64,000 nt of DNA from Isoetes taiwanensis (Eukaryota > Streptophyta > Lycopodiopsida > Isoetales > Isoetaceae): the NCBI GenBank assembly GCA_021234155.1, contig JAJEKV010000011.1:8479132-8543131 (forward strand), given 5' to 3'. This document shows, one piece after another, positions 1 to 10,385 of this stretch; position 1 is the stretch's first letter; the number at the start of each line of letters is the position of its first letter. A program made the position numbers and the translations under genes. The notes under the pieces are model-generated. The model was not told the DNA's origin. It ran no database searches and saw only the letters and a list, made by a program, of their open reading frames with translations.

Positions 1-253
1 CTTGGTCTCAAATTTCTGCAATTCTACAAACACTAAGTCAGTAGACCTGTGACAACATCAGTAAACATTAGTTAAGGCACTTACTTGTGTCTATTGGTTC
101 TTGTGGTACCACTCAAACACCAAAAGCCAAAATCCATGTCTCAGTTATAATGTGGGCACAAGCGGGGCTGCGGCGAGTTCTAGAGTGTACGCAAAACAAA
201 TTCAAAATCAATAGAGTCTTTAGACGAGGGTTAGAGATGATAATATTTACCTC

Positions 254-2081
254 AAATGGTGTGATAGACATGGAATGTGATACTGGTGACTGCATTCTGC
301 TATCACAACTGGCAACATTTTACCCTCCCATTTCAGACAACGTCCACCTTCATCACCCTCTTCTTCTGCCTCAGGAAGCATTGGAAGTGCAGGATCTAAA
401 GGTGTCATGACCACTACGCCGAAAAAAATCTCAAATCTTTGCATTTGAGGTAGCAGCTCAGTGATAAGTCTTCACATGCCTTTAGCTCAATTTCAATTTC
501 TGCTAATTCCTTATTTAATTGATTCAGCCGGGCAACTTTGTACCATTTAGCTCTTCGTCCTTTGGTTAAACACAACCCAAACACCCTCTGCTGCTTTCGG
601 TTTTTTGTCATGATTGATTGCCATCTGTGCCAAATCAGCTCTAATTTCTGATGCTTTATGCTCCATCAACTCAATCTTTCTTTTGATATCATTTTTCCTA
701 TCCTCGTTTTTTGCAGTCGTTGCTTGCATCTATCAAACCTAGGCTGATGTTGCAGCCAACCATTCCTTCACAAGTCGCCATAGTGCGCAAAAACAAAACA
801 CTACGTATATGTCAGCCTCCTAACATAGTAAGCCACTGTACTGATGGAAAACCACAATCACACACCACACAACACAAGGTAGTCTCTACACACCACCACA
901 TACCACACACCACACACAACACACTGTTGCCGCAAGTACACACCACACAACAATTTTGTGGTGGTGGTGGTGGTGGTGTGTGTGGTGGTGGTGGGGTGGT
1001 GGGGGTGGGGGTGGTGGGGGTGGTGTGGTGGTGGTGGTGGTGAGGTGTGGTGGTGGGGTGGTGGTGTGGTGGTGGTGGTGGTGGAGTGTGGTGGTGGTGG
1101 ATTGTGGTGTGGGACATGGTGGGGTGGTGTGGTGTGGTGTGGTGTGGTGGTGGTGGAGTGTGGTGGTGGTGGTGGTGTGTGGTGTGGGACATGGTGGAGT
1201 GTGGCGGTGGGAGATGGTAGAGTGTAGTGGTGGGAGATGGTGGGGTGTGGTGTGGGACATAGTGGATGCCAACAACTCACCACCACCACACATACCTCAT
1301 CTATCATTCTGGCATCCATTGCACGAAATGCCCCACAGATGGCATCATAGAGACACAACATGATAATACAGCCAACATGATGCAAAATGGTAGTAGACAT
1401 ACCTGATTCTTGAAGTGGATTTGATGTTACCTTTTCTGTGTTGATAGAAACAATCTAGATCAAGCTTGAGATTTTTTTCTGTTGTAACACAACTAATAAT
1501 TGAACATACCTGCAATGGCATGTTTTGGTCTCAGAACATTGCTCTGCTTTTCTGTTTTGATTGTGAGTTCAGATTGAATGTGTGGTCTAGAGGAACTTGA
1601 TTTGTTTTTTTCCCTATCATCTTCATCATCCCTGTCACTTTTACTATTTTCCTCCTCATCAGGTTGGATTTGCCTATGCTTTCTCTTGGGTCTAGAAGAA
1701 CTGGCCTCTGCTTTCTCATCGGGAGTTTTATAATAATCCGAGAAGCTCTTCCAATTAACAGCCTCCCCCTTTATATGCAGATAATAAGCCATTGCCTAGG
1801 TTCCAGGAGCCATTCCACCCCATGTATGTGGCTTCCCTGTAATTCTTTTGTAAATTTGCATGAACTCTTTGTATTGTTCATTGCTCAGATTCTTCAACCT
1901 GTACAAGAAAACATATGCCTTAATTTTTTAGTTTGAACAAAATATTTGGGGGAAAATACCCGTAGCCAGATTTATTTGGAACTCTGTCACCCCAAAGCTT
2001 CCTTAGATCTTCGTGGGGAACAATCTCTTGTTTGAGGAGAGATTTCATCGTGTAACCAGTGGCGCTCAATTCTGACTCCAT
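254..2081 (-). CDS. Unrecognised multi-exon plant gene, 5' part, probably broken
   Basis: I do not recognise the product. Four exons join in phase: 1960-2081 (ATG at 2079-2081), 1510-1898, 1296-1402, and one starting at 729. A possible further exon lies near 254-430 and ends at an AG|GTAAAT donor. Donors of exons 1-3 are GT and acceptors of exons 2-4 are AG. Exon 1 begins MESELSATGY. Exon 2 is rich in charged residues and serine (PDEEENSKSDRDDEDD). Exon 4 looks coiled-coil (KRKIELMEHKASEIRADL). Exon 2 has an in-frame TAG at 1796-1798, just before AMAYYLHIKG, and the exon 4 reading frame becomes uncertain near 590. The gene may run off the left edge. It is a pseudogene, or the stop is a sequence error; similarity to a known family is undecided. 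Confidence 0.45.
955..1260. repeat. (GGT/GTG)n simple-sequence array
   Basis: About 300 bases consist almost entirely of G and T in GTG/GGT triplets, with short interruptions such as GTGGGACATGGTGG. The array lies in an intron of the minus-strand gene, just beyond the donor at 1295. The long His/Pro-rich and Trp/Val/Gly-rich reading frames here come from the repeat and are not genes. The G-rich strand could form G-quadruplexes. Confidence 0.95.
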
Positions 2082-2214
2082 TAGGGTTCAATCGGCAAGA
2101 AGCGCCAAAAAAACAGAAGAAGAGGTGATTATTTCTTAATTCAAAAAGGTGGACAATGACGTGGCATAAAATTCAAAATAATCGACGCCATTAATTCGCA
2201 GACTCCTTAATCTC

Positions 2215-2400
2215 CGCCGGTATGCACCACCCGATTCTACCACAAAGGTGGTGCCAAAATGTGGCGTCAAAATGCGCGTTTTTGATACACCACAGCGTGC
2301 TTTTACCCAATCCGGATAGTAAGCTTTTGTATTGGGTCCCATAGACCGATTGGTCTCCGTGGATGATAAAAATACCTTCCTTCCTTCCTTCTCCATGTTC
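2215..2400 (+). mobile_element. LINE/SINE-type 3' end with stem-loop and (CCTT)n tail
   Basis: Positions 2330-2375 contain GGGTCCCATAGACCGATTGG followed by TCTCCGTGGA, an A-rich stretch and then CCTT repeats. The same tail ends the two LINE copies at 46.8 and 56.7 kb, where the following microsatellite is TTCTA-like. AGACC-GATT-GGTCT can fold as a short hairpin. The body upstream of the tail does not resemble the LINE reverse transcriptase, so this may be a SINE or a chimera using the same 3' signal. It lies just 5' of the start of the gene at 2081. Confidence 0.55.
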
Positions 2401-3229
2401 CTATTGTTTCTCCTGAGTAATCCTTCTTTAAGCCCATTGCACAACCCATTTCCAACTATGATTATCTCCTTTGCAATTTTAATATATCATATGACTTAAA
2501 GTAACAATTCAACCAAGTCAAATGTTAGCAACAAACAAAGGACGAAATTCCATGCAAAGGAAAACGAAATTACATAACTCAAAGGTGACAAAAGTGACGT
2601 ATCCATATTTCAGCCTCTTCCAGATCTGATTTTAGCCTCAATTCTCAGTCTACTTATGACCCACAGCCAAATCGGCATGTTCCCGCACCAAATCGGCTTG
2701 ATTCCACTGGATTTGAGTATGTTTTCTTGGATTTCCCTGCGGTTGGGTAGCTTCTAAAACTCTTCAAATCTTGCAAGATGTACATTGATTCTCCAATTTG
2801 ATTATGTTCGGTCAAATTACCCTTTCTTAGGCCAAATTGGGCCTTCGGATGGTTCTAGTCTTACCCAACATGACATACATGGATTAATCGAGTCGGCGGA
2901 TCCTTAAATGCCCCAAATCGTATTGAAGGCTCACTTTCAGCCCTTGATTCACTCTAATTTGTCCTTATGCGTACAAATCCGGTTGACAAGAAGCAAATTC
3001 GGCTCCTCTTGCTTAATTACAAGCTTATCCCAATTCCAGTCCTTCTCGGCTTTCACAGGTTCATACCGCCGCTCTTATCCTCCACTTTGATTCCAAAGAC
3101 ATTTTAATTCTAAAATCATCCGAGCTATTGCCTTGAAAAGCTAGCACCCATTTCGGCATGCTATTCGGCTTTGTTTGGATCTCTTCTGTTAGCTTCCCGG
3201 TTATTTGCAAACACGATAAACTCCATACT

Positions 3230-3665
3230 ACTTTCCAATTGTTATCATTTCCAAGGGATCCTCATAAGCTAATCATGGTAGCCTATACAAGCTACCCAAC
3301 CCACGATCAGGAGTTGCTAGCAGTAGTGAGAGCATTGAGAATATGGAGACATTATTTATTGGGAAGGAGGTTCCAATTGGATACGGACCACAGAGGCTAC
3401 AATATGTCTTCACCCAACCACATCTCAACTTGAGGCAAAGGAGATGGATGGAGTTCCCGGAAGAGTAACGACCGTCATCGCCATCGTGTACAAGCCAGGC
3501 AAGCTCAATGTGGTTGCAGACGTGCTCTTAAGGCACCCCTTGATGACAAGAGTCCACAAGAACACCATATCAACACTCACAAGTGAGTTTGACAAGAAGA
3601 CGAAGAGAGCGTTGCCTCTAGATCGAGACTTCACAAAATCCCACGAAAAGAAGAAGATTTGATGC
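3230..3665 (+). pseudogene. Ty3/gypsy RNase H fragment
   Basis: The translation holds the gypsy RNase H core ([20 protein letters not shown], then [14 protein letters not shown]). After a frame change comes the VYKPGKLNVVADVLLRHP block that usually ends this domain as DALSRHP. The reading frame changes near 3395-3445, and no integrase, LTR or other pol part was found nearby. This is a short dead piece of a retrotransposon. Family assignment is firm from the motifs; boundaries are approximate. Confidence 0.8.
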
Positions 3666-4690
3666 GATGCCGTCTCTTCAAGCTCGGCCTCCACGGCTTA
3701 GATGCAATCCTCCTCAGGGTGCCTCCTCTGGCCTCCTCCTCAGCACCACAAAGCTCCTCAAACCCTCTCTTGCAATAAAAATCTCTTTTTGTAAACCCTT
3801 GGTCAAGGAAGCAAACCCTTGCTTATGTGCATGATGCATGTATGCCTCATGTAATGCGTATGCAACTCATGTAATGCATACCATGCACAAATACGCATAT
3901 TAGATTTGTCAAGGGGCCAAAACCGTTACACATCTTCAATAAAGCAGAACTAGCAACATGCACATAATCTCGTTTTCGTGGTAATCATCTACACCGTCTC
4001 AACTGGTAGCTTGTGGGACCACGTCTTTAATTGATGCAATAGCTACAAGCTTTTTCCTAGACAAGGAAGCAACCAAATAAACTTGTGGTCCGGTGCCAAA
4101 GTGGGGTTCATATGATAATATTGTTTTTGATATCTATTTTCGGGTGAAAAACATCTTATGAACATATCGTGTAATGGTTTATTCATTCTATTCCCTCTTC
4201 TTAACTAGAAAAACCATGCCAAAACCCGATCATATGTAGGGCTATATACCAACTTTAGGTACAACTCCACACGGCCAAATAACTCAACTTCCCTATTTCC
4301 TTATCTGCAAAAGACTCATTATGCGAAATGATACTGATGTCTAAAGTCTGTGTTGATTCAATAACATAGTAACCAAATGCATTCAAGAAATTTCCTTGAA
4401 CAAGTAGGTTAAATTATAGTACATCTAGAGACCAATTATGTAAATTATAAATATGCAATCTCTATGCCATAGAATACAGCATGCCAATGTGTAATGGCAT
4501 TGGGTTAATCGCAGTTGTAGTTATTAGTAGTTTGTGTTGGTTAGTGGTTGTGTTCGTACTTTGTGTTGAAGAGAAATATTTCGTGACCAAGGTTTGTATT
4601 GAAGAGGAATGTTGCTTTTTATGATAATTTTTTTGGTATATATAGACATCCTTAGGTATTGTTTGTTGTAGTTTGAATGCATCTTTTACC
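3666..4690. other. No gene recognised
   Basis: AT-rich sequence with no supported coding region. A short direct repeat of ATGCAT/ATGTATGCCTCATG type occurs near 3830-3890. A CTCTAGA-like word at 4423 resembles the end of the repeat found at 5.7 and 61.2 kb, but the match is too short to use. Confidence 0.5.
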
Positions 4691-4692
4691 GC

Positions 4693-4870
4693 GTATGATA
4701 TCGGTACATTCTTATCTGCATGTGTATTATGATCTCTTGATAACCCATACACTATTGCACATGAGACCCTGTATGATATCGGTACATTCTTATCTGCATG
4801 TGTATTATGATCTCTTGATAACCCATACACTATTGCACATGAGACCCTGCATATGTATTATGACGTTTTG
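4693..4870 (+). repeat. 78-bp tandem duplication plus partial third copy
   Basis: The unit starting GTATGATATCGGTACATTC occurs at 4693 and again at 4771 with almost no change. A diverged partial third unit follows from about 4851. The period is divisible by three, which makes open frames on both strands repeat themselves; there is no sign that these are coding. Confidence 0.92.
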
Positions 4871-5333
4871 ATAACCCACACCTTATCGCACATAGAACCA
4901 TCTTACTAATATAAGATCACATTTTGAGTCAATTTTCTCAGATGTGACTATGGTCTGATATGACTTACTCATACCCATCAAACATGTTGTTGCGAGAACC
5001 AGCTATGGATTGTTGTACAAATAATGCAAATTTCTTCAGTCCAAGAACACAACACATTTTCTTTATCTAAAGTCCTCAGATCCATAACCCATACCTTTTT
5101 GAAATTCAATCTAATAAACCCATCACTCCTTTTGAGGAGACACACGCAGGCACAACATCATAGTCAGTCACTCAATAGAGTAGCACTTTATTATATGGTT
5201 GATAATGATAAACATTAGAACGAAAACATTGCTACAAATATATGAAACATTGCAATGGACACCACACATGATATGCTATCTGGTATGCCAGTTAGCTTAT
5301 CGTAAAGCAACACATAGCAGCATGATCACAAAC

Positions 5334-5540
5334 TTATTGACAGTAGTTAGAATATGCGCTACAGTAGCCGCTTAGGCTGCAACAATCCCCCCAGGGGCTC
5401 CCGTCACAAGTTTCACCATTGTACTGCCAACCGTAGCAAGGTCCAGCTGCACAATCGCCATATGCGTTGCCAAGCATTGGCGAATTCACAATAAACATCA
5501 ATGCAAAAAATGTTATCACTGCAACAACCTTGGGCGTCAT
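5334..5540 (-). CDS. Small secreted hevein-like (chitin-binding type) peptide
   Basis: The 68-residue product has a hydrophobic N-terminal signal (VVAVITFFALMFIVNS) and then a short cysteine-rich domain with seven cysteines. The end, CCSLSGYCSAYSNYC, fits the chitin-binding type-1 (hevein) pattern CCSxxGxC-x5-C. Members of that family bind chitin outside the cell and act in defence against fungi. I start at the second methionine (MTPK, 5540) because this puts the signal peptide first; the upstream ATG at 5603 adds 21 polar residues from repeat-derived sequence. Hevein domains normally have eight cysteines; here the count is odd and the first loop is unusual, so the peptide may be diverged or incomplete. 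A TATAAAAATA-like box lies about 90 bases upstream, within a repeat end shared with 60.5 and 61.2 kb. Confidence 0.65.
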   Translation of the reverse strand: MTPKVVAVITFFALMFIVNSPMLGNAYGDCAAGPCYGWQYNGETCDGSPWGDCCSLSGYCSAYSNYCQ

Positions 5541-5579
5541 CTTCCTTCTTCCCACAATTTGTTTGTCCACATCCTTAGC

Positions 5580-5752
5580 CTCTTTATATTCAATATGTAG
5601 CATAATAACAGGGGGTTCCTGTTGTATTTTTATACTCTTTTTTATATGGTTTTGCTATGATTTCATGATGTATTCGTGTGGATGTACTAATGCGTACATC
5701 TAGAGTGTGCATACGCTTTCCTTATTTTTTATGGCACTTAGCCAATGGTTTA
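5580..5752 (+). repeat. End of an inverted-repeat element carrying a TATA-like box
   Basis: This stretch matches two inverted copies at 60429-60575 and 61135-61282. Shared landmarks in order are GCTACATATT, ACCCCC runs, a TATAAAA-like box, GATTTCATGATGTATTC, GTACTAATGCGTACATCTAG and a CCAATGG-like outer end. It directly precedes the hevein-like gene and would supply its promoter region. A matching second end was not found on the other side of the gene. Confidence 0.6.
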
Positions 5753-5915
5753 ACCCATTAAAAATAAGATGAAATCTGATTTGTGGCATGCAAAGCTCGA
5801 GAGCTAATGCTTTAGGGTTCTTATGCTCTTCCATCAAGGGTGTTTTAGGGTGATTTTTTAGCCGGAATAGCCTGATTGGGTCGGATTTGTGTGCAGTGAA
5901 TCGAAATAGCAACAA

Positions 5916-6420
5916 GTGGGTGCCTCTGGCAGATGGACGGAAGCCGGAACAATGGGTTATTTAGATCCAGGTTATGTTACTCCTAGTCATTTGAGCACAA
6001 AAACAGATGTATTTAGTTTTGGAATTCTTCTGCTTGAGATTATGAGTGGAAGAAATGCTATTGACGTACAATATCATCCTCCAAATATTGTAGATTGGGC
6101 TATTCCGTTGGTAAAACAAGGTAAAGCTATGGCGGTCTGTGATCCAAAAGTAAAAAGCCTCGCTGAATATGGATGCTTTTAAATGATATGGCAAGAATTG
6201 CCGCAAGATGTGTAAGGCTTTCAAGTTCAAGGAGACCAACTATGGCGTAAGTGGTAAAAGGATTGAGAGAAATCAGAAAACTTAATTCAATGCCCATTTG
6301 GAATAGTTTGGGCAGATCTCTCGAGACCGATTGGAATTGAAGATCTAAGAAGAAAAGAGAGAGTATGCGATGAAGAAATTGCCGCGGATGAGAAGCAGGA
6401 GCGTGGCTTTGGAAAAATGC
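5916..6420 (+). pseudogene. Receptor-like kinase C-lobe pseudogene
   Basis: The first frame encodes the end of the activation segment and subdomains VIII-IX of a plant receptor-like kinase: GTMGYLDPGYVTPSHLSTKT, DVFSFGILLLEIMSGRNAID and IVDWAIPLVKQGK. A stop at about 6180 is caused by a frame change. The next frame continues with ARIAARCVRLSSSRRPTMA and GLREIRKL, the usual kinase C-terminal region. The N-lobe, the catalytic HRD and DFG motifs and the extracellular part are absent. The motif order resembles CRINKLY4-related soluble or receptor kinases. It is a truncated, frameshifted copy and cannot make an active kinase. Confidence 0.85.
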
Positions 6421-7977
6421 AGAGCAAGAGCTAAATCCCCTGTTCCATGGAGCAACAGGGTTAATAAATCGCCCCTAGAAGTAGGGCATTACGGTGGATA
6501 TGACTGTGGTCTTCCTTTTCTTATACTGACCAGTGCATAGTGCAGTCCATTGCTGAATCGGTGTGAAGGAAAATTCGTAACAGGTATGCTGAAACTAATT
6601 TTATCATTAGACATTGTGAACTGTGAGAGATGCTATGATATGTAGGTGTGGATGGAATAAACTGAACAAGTTAGAAAAGAGATAGGATTCAGAATGCTAG
6701 TGTTATTGGCTTCAGAATGCTAATGTTCTTGTCACAAGGAAAAAGCTCGGCTCACAAGTCTGTAACACAAGCTCTCTCTTCATATATTGCCATATGAAAC
6801 ACTGTGGAACATGTCTATGCTTGGGGAAATAAGCTAGAGAAATGGGAAGCAAATTAAGTTAATTGTGGTAAAAAAATCTCTGTTGTGATATAATGTTTTA
6901 GAAATGAGGATTACATGTTTTCGGGTTTAAGCCTACATTTTGAAGGTGCTCATCTGTATTCAACAACACATTGAGAAATCAATGTCACCATGCTCAGCCA
7001 AAGTAGTCTGCGATTAGTTACATGGTGCTTTTTTTTAGTTGTGCCTATTTGCAAATTGTGATACATGCCACCAAGATTTTTCAATGTGCTTTAATCCATC
7101 ATTATCTACCAAGACATACTTATTCTCGTAAAAAGTTTTTGTGCCACATATCCATATGCAATCAAAGGGCAATGGTAGAGGTTTTCATGATGAGGGATGA
7201 AGCTTCGGCTATGGGAAGCTAGGTTTAGGTAAGCTCTCCTCTTCTGCAACTTACTGAACATTAAATATAATTGTTTTTGTTATTGTTATGTGTAACTTAT
7301 TTTGCTAGGTCAATTTGTTTTTTCCTTCCCTTGTATTCACTTGCTCTACTTACTGAAGCCAAAGAATGATGTCATTTTATGCACTTCTGCTCTATTAACT
7401 CTTACAAGGAAAACCATGAGGTGTATGCATATTCGAGATGATGTATTCAAAAGCTTTATAAATGCACTAATCGGGCTGCCAGATATTGGCAATACATGTA
7501 TCTACAAATTTACATTTCATAACAACATGTTGGCCTATGGTCCTTACTTGTTATACCCTAAATAATGACACATTAGCACATTTCTTTCTTTTCGTTGTTA
7601 TCGATTGTGGTTGCTTAGTTGGTATTGTTGTGACTTGACTTGGTTCAATTTAGTGATTTAAGCAAATGTGAGATTCTTCATGGGTCCATTTCCTAAAAAT
7701 GAGATGTTTAGCATATGATGTTTAGCATATGAAATGCTACTATATAGGACGTTCCAAGTATAAATGCATTTTTCTTGGCATTTTGCATGTAGGTTTCCTT
7801 TGTATTCTAATGTCACCCTCACAATGACTTTAATTTTTTAGTCTACTTGCTTATTGTAAATTTTATCATAGAAATGCCTGTTTAAACATATCTACGACAT
7901 CATTACAATTTGGGCCCAAATATTACACATATGATACGATACGATATAAATGTTTTGTAGTTCGTTCGTCAATTTTT
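6421..7977. other. No gene recognised
   Basis: AT-rich sequence with only short, unsupported reading frames on both strands. No splice-consistent chain of exons, tRNA or transposon motif was found. Confidence 0.5.
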
Positions 7978-8262
7978 AAGGCCCCGAAGGGGCCAAAAAT
8001 TTTTTGGGTTAACACACAAACCATTATATTCAACACCCTAAAATTAAATCCCCCTTGAAACCCCCTTTGGTTTGGGTGCATATTCACACGGGGGTGACGT
8101 AGGGAGGCGTGAGAGCCCTCATAATTGTATTTTGCACGTAAATCAATACCATATAGTATTCCGCTTGAAATCTTATAGTATTTTGCGAATCTTATTATAC
8201 AGTATAGCAAATTTTGTACTTGCATACCCCACAAACGAGGAACTTTATGTGCTATCTTTGTT
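7978..8262 (+). mobile_element. MITE-like element with GC hairpin, copy 1
   Basis: It starts with GGCCCCGAAGGGGCC, a perfect GC hairpin, then AAAAATTTTTT and an AC-rich stretch. The block CCCCCTTTGGTTTGGGTGCA (continuing TATTCACACGG) and an inner region read in reverse (ATACCCCACAAACGAGG) follow. The same modules occur at 57920-58345 and 62124-62520. No coding capacity is present. The far end seems to lack the second inverted block, so this copy is probably truncated or rearranged. Confidence 0.7.
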
Positions 8263-10385
8263 TCTTATTTAAAAAATGAGTATATTGGCCACAAATGCCA
8301 AAAGCACATGGTAAATTAAATAGTTAAATGCTCTCAATGCATCAGCACATGAGGCGTCAACCCTTGTCACATCTTGCGATAATTTGCACATGAGACAATC
8401 ACATCTCTAACACACTTAGTCATGGTCTAATCTAATCTGAATGGGTGAGATTAAAGTTCCTAATGGTTCACAACCATGAAAACTATATGAATTGTACATT
8501 GTCAAGGATACAACTCAAGCATCACAATAAAATCATATTTCGATAATTATTTCACATGGGACTCCCATCCATATTTAGACATCCCACGTGGTACGATGAG
8601 ACTCATGCATTACCAACATGGAAACTGGATCAGTGATTCCGCCTCCGGAATGGAAAGCGGCATGATGATTCCGCTCAGCAGGTAATGAGAAGGTAAATTT
8701 TAAGCTGCGACCCAGTTAACATGTTGTGGCGGCACGAACCGGGTCGTTGATTCGGGACTCGCTCCAGCCTCACGGGTCGCGGGACTCCCCCGAATCCGCT
8801 TCCGCATTCCATATCCATACCGCCATACATAATGATAATAGAGAACAAACGAAATGGAGCAAGCACACAGAAAAAACCCTTTTTATTGCTCAAAGAGGAT
8901 ATAAGTACATGAGATGACGAGAATAGCGATAGACCTCCCTGAATTGGCATATGCCCACGGGCACATGGCTTCCACCGTTAGTTCAGAAATTGTAGGAGCC
9001 CTAATTGCAACCCGACAAAACAACAAAGGTATGTATAATTTGAAGAAATTATTAATTTTAATAATAATTATCAATAATTATCAATTTGAAGAAATTAATC
9101 GCCATGGATATAGTCGGATTTGAAGAAAGCCGTAGTAGTAAGAAATTGCTGCGGGGGCCCGGAAATCATTGTTGTGCAAGTCAGGCCTTCCAAAGGTGTA
9201 GAGCCGATCTTTCTATGCCTAAGGAGCCGATGCTAGGCTGGGCGAATTTCTCCCGAGGTCTACAATTCCGCCTATGGATGCTTTTCTACAAAAGTTAGTT
9301 TTCGGCTAACATCGCTAGCGAGATTGTGAGAGCTCAAAAGGATTCGATCCGCAAAGCTGGATCGAAGTTTAATCATGGTAGGTAAGTGCTATTCCCAATT
9401 TTTTACCCACTTCTGTTCTATGATTTTGTGAAGCAATCTGTTGCTCCTGTTTTTCTAGTCAAGGGTTTGTAGGACGGATTCCAATGTTGGCGATGGTATA
9501 TTTTCGGCTTGACCTCTCAAACATATTCCGCAGTGATCTGGTCGCACAACCTTTAGAAAATTGGGCGTTTTTCCAGCGGGGTTGCTTTTGCCAGACATAA
9601 GGATCATGCATTTATGATAAAATTTATAGGTTACTAATTTAGTTGGTTGAAATGTAACTGTGATCCCATTCTGCCAGATCAAGAGTAAAATGTTGGCAAT
9701 AGTGGTCATGGTGTGTAAGTTTCTTACCCATGGGATTCAATATTGTTTGCAAGTATGGGACATGTGCGTGCAATAAAAGGGTTTTTTTTACCATTTCGTA
9801 TCTGTATACTTACCATTAGGGGTTTTTTTCACTATTATCTGGGGCAAAATACATAGTTTAGAGGTTAAATTAACTTCCAAAGATCAGTATACTATGAATG
9901 TTTTTGGCCACCCTTCGAACACAGATGTCCATACCCCCTTATGACTAAGTGCATCCCCCAGGGTTTCTTACCATTCTCTTATTTCTTTAGATTTACAGTT
10001 CGGGTGTCTGAACCAATCTGATCTACTCATAACAACTCCCGCCAGCTTATTTCTTTTTGAAGCCTAGAATATTCGAGTTTGTGACCTAAACAAGATGGAT
10101 TAGCATGCCTTTAAAAAAAACCGTCGTTGCAACAAACATGAAATACTTAGAAGTTGAAAATTGGTAGGTGCTCTGTTATGTGTGCATCTGCATTGAAAGC
10201 TTGAACTTCATAAAGTTCAGCCATGCTGAATAAATTGGGTTCTAGTTGCTTCCAGAATGGGACGCCTCCTGCATGTGGATAAATTTCATTTGCAAATGGG
10301 ATTCATGGTGGACATAAGAATGCAGCTCTCTATGCGTTTGCACTCTTGTTATTAGTCCAGGAAGCCCGCATATATCAAGCGGGAT
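8263..10385. other. No gene recognised
   Basis: Mixed sequence with several short reading frames (for example 8914-9123 plus and 9455-9709 minus) but no domain I can name and no consistent exon chain. Confidence 0.45.

Noticed and set aside
812-1400. Long open frames rich in His/Pro/Thr or Trp/Val/Gly
   Set aside because: They arise from the GGT/GTG simple repeat read on both strands.
9455-9709. Possible B3-domain-like peptide (TPNFLKVVRPDHCG)
   Set aside because: Only a short resemblance to the start of B3 domains; the rest does not fit.
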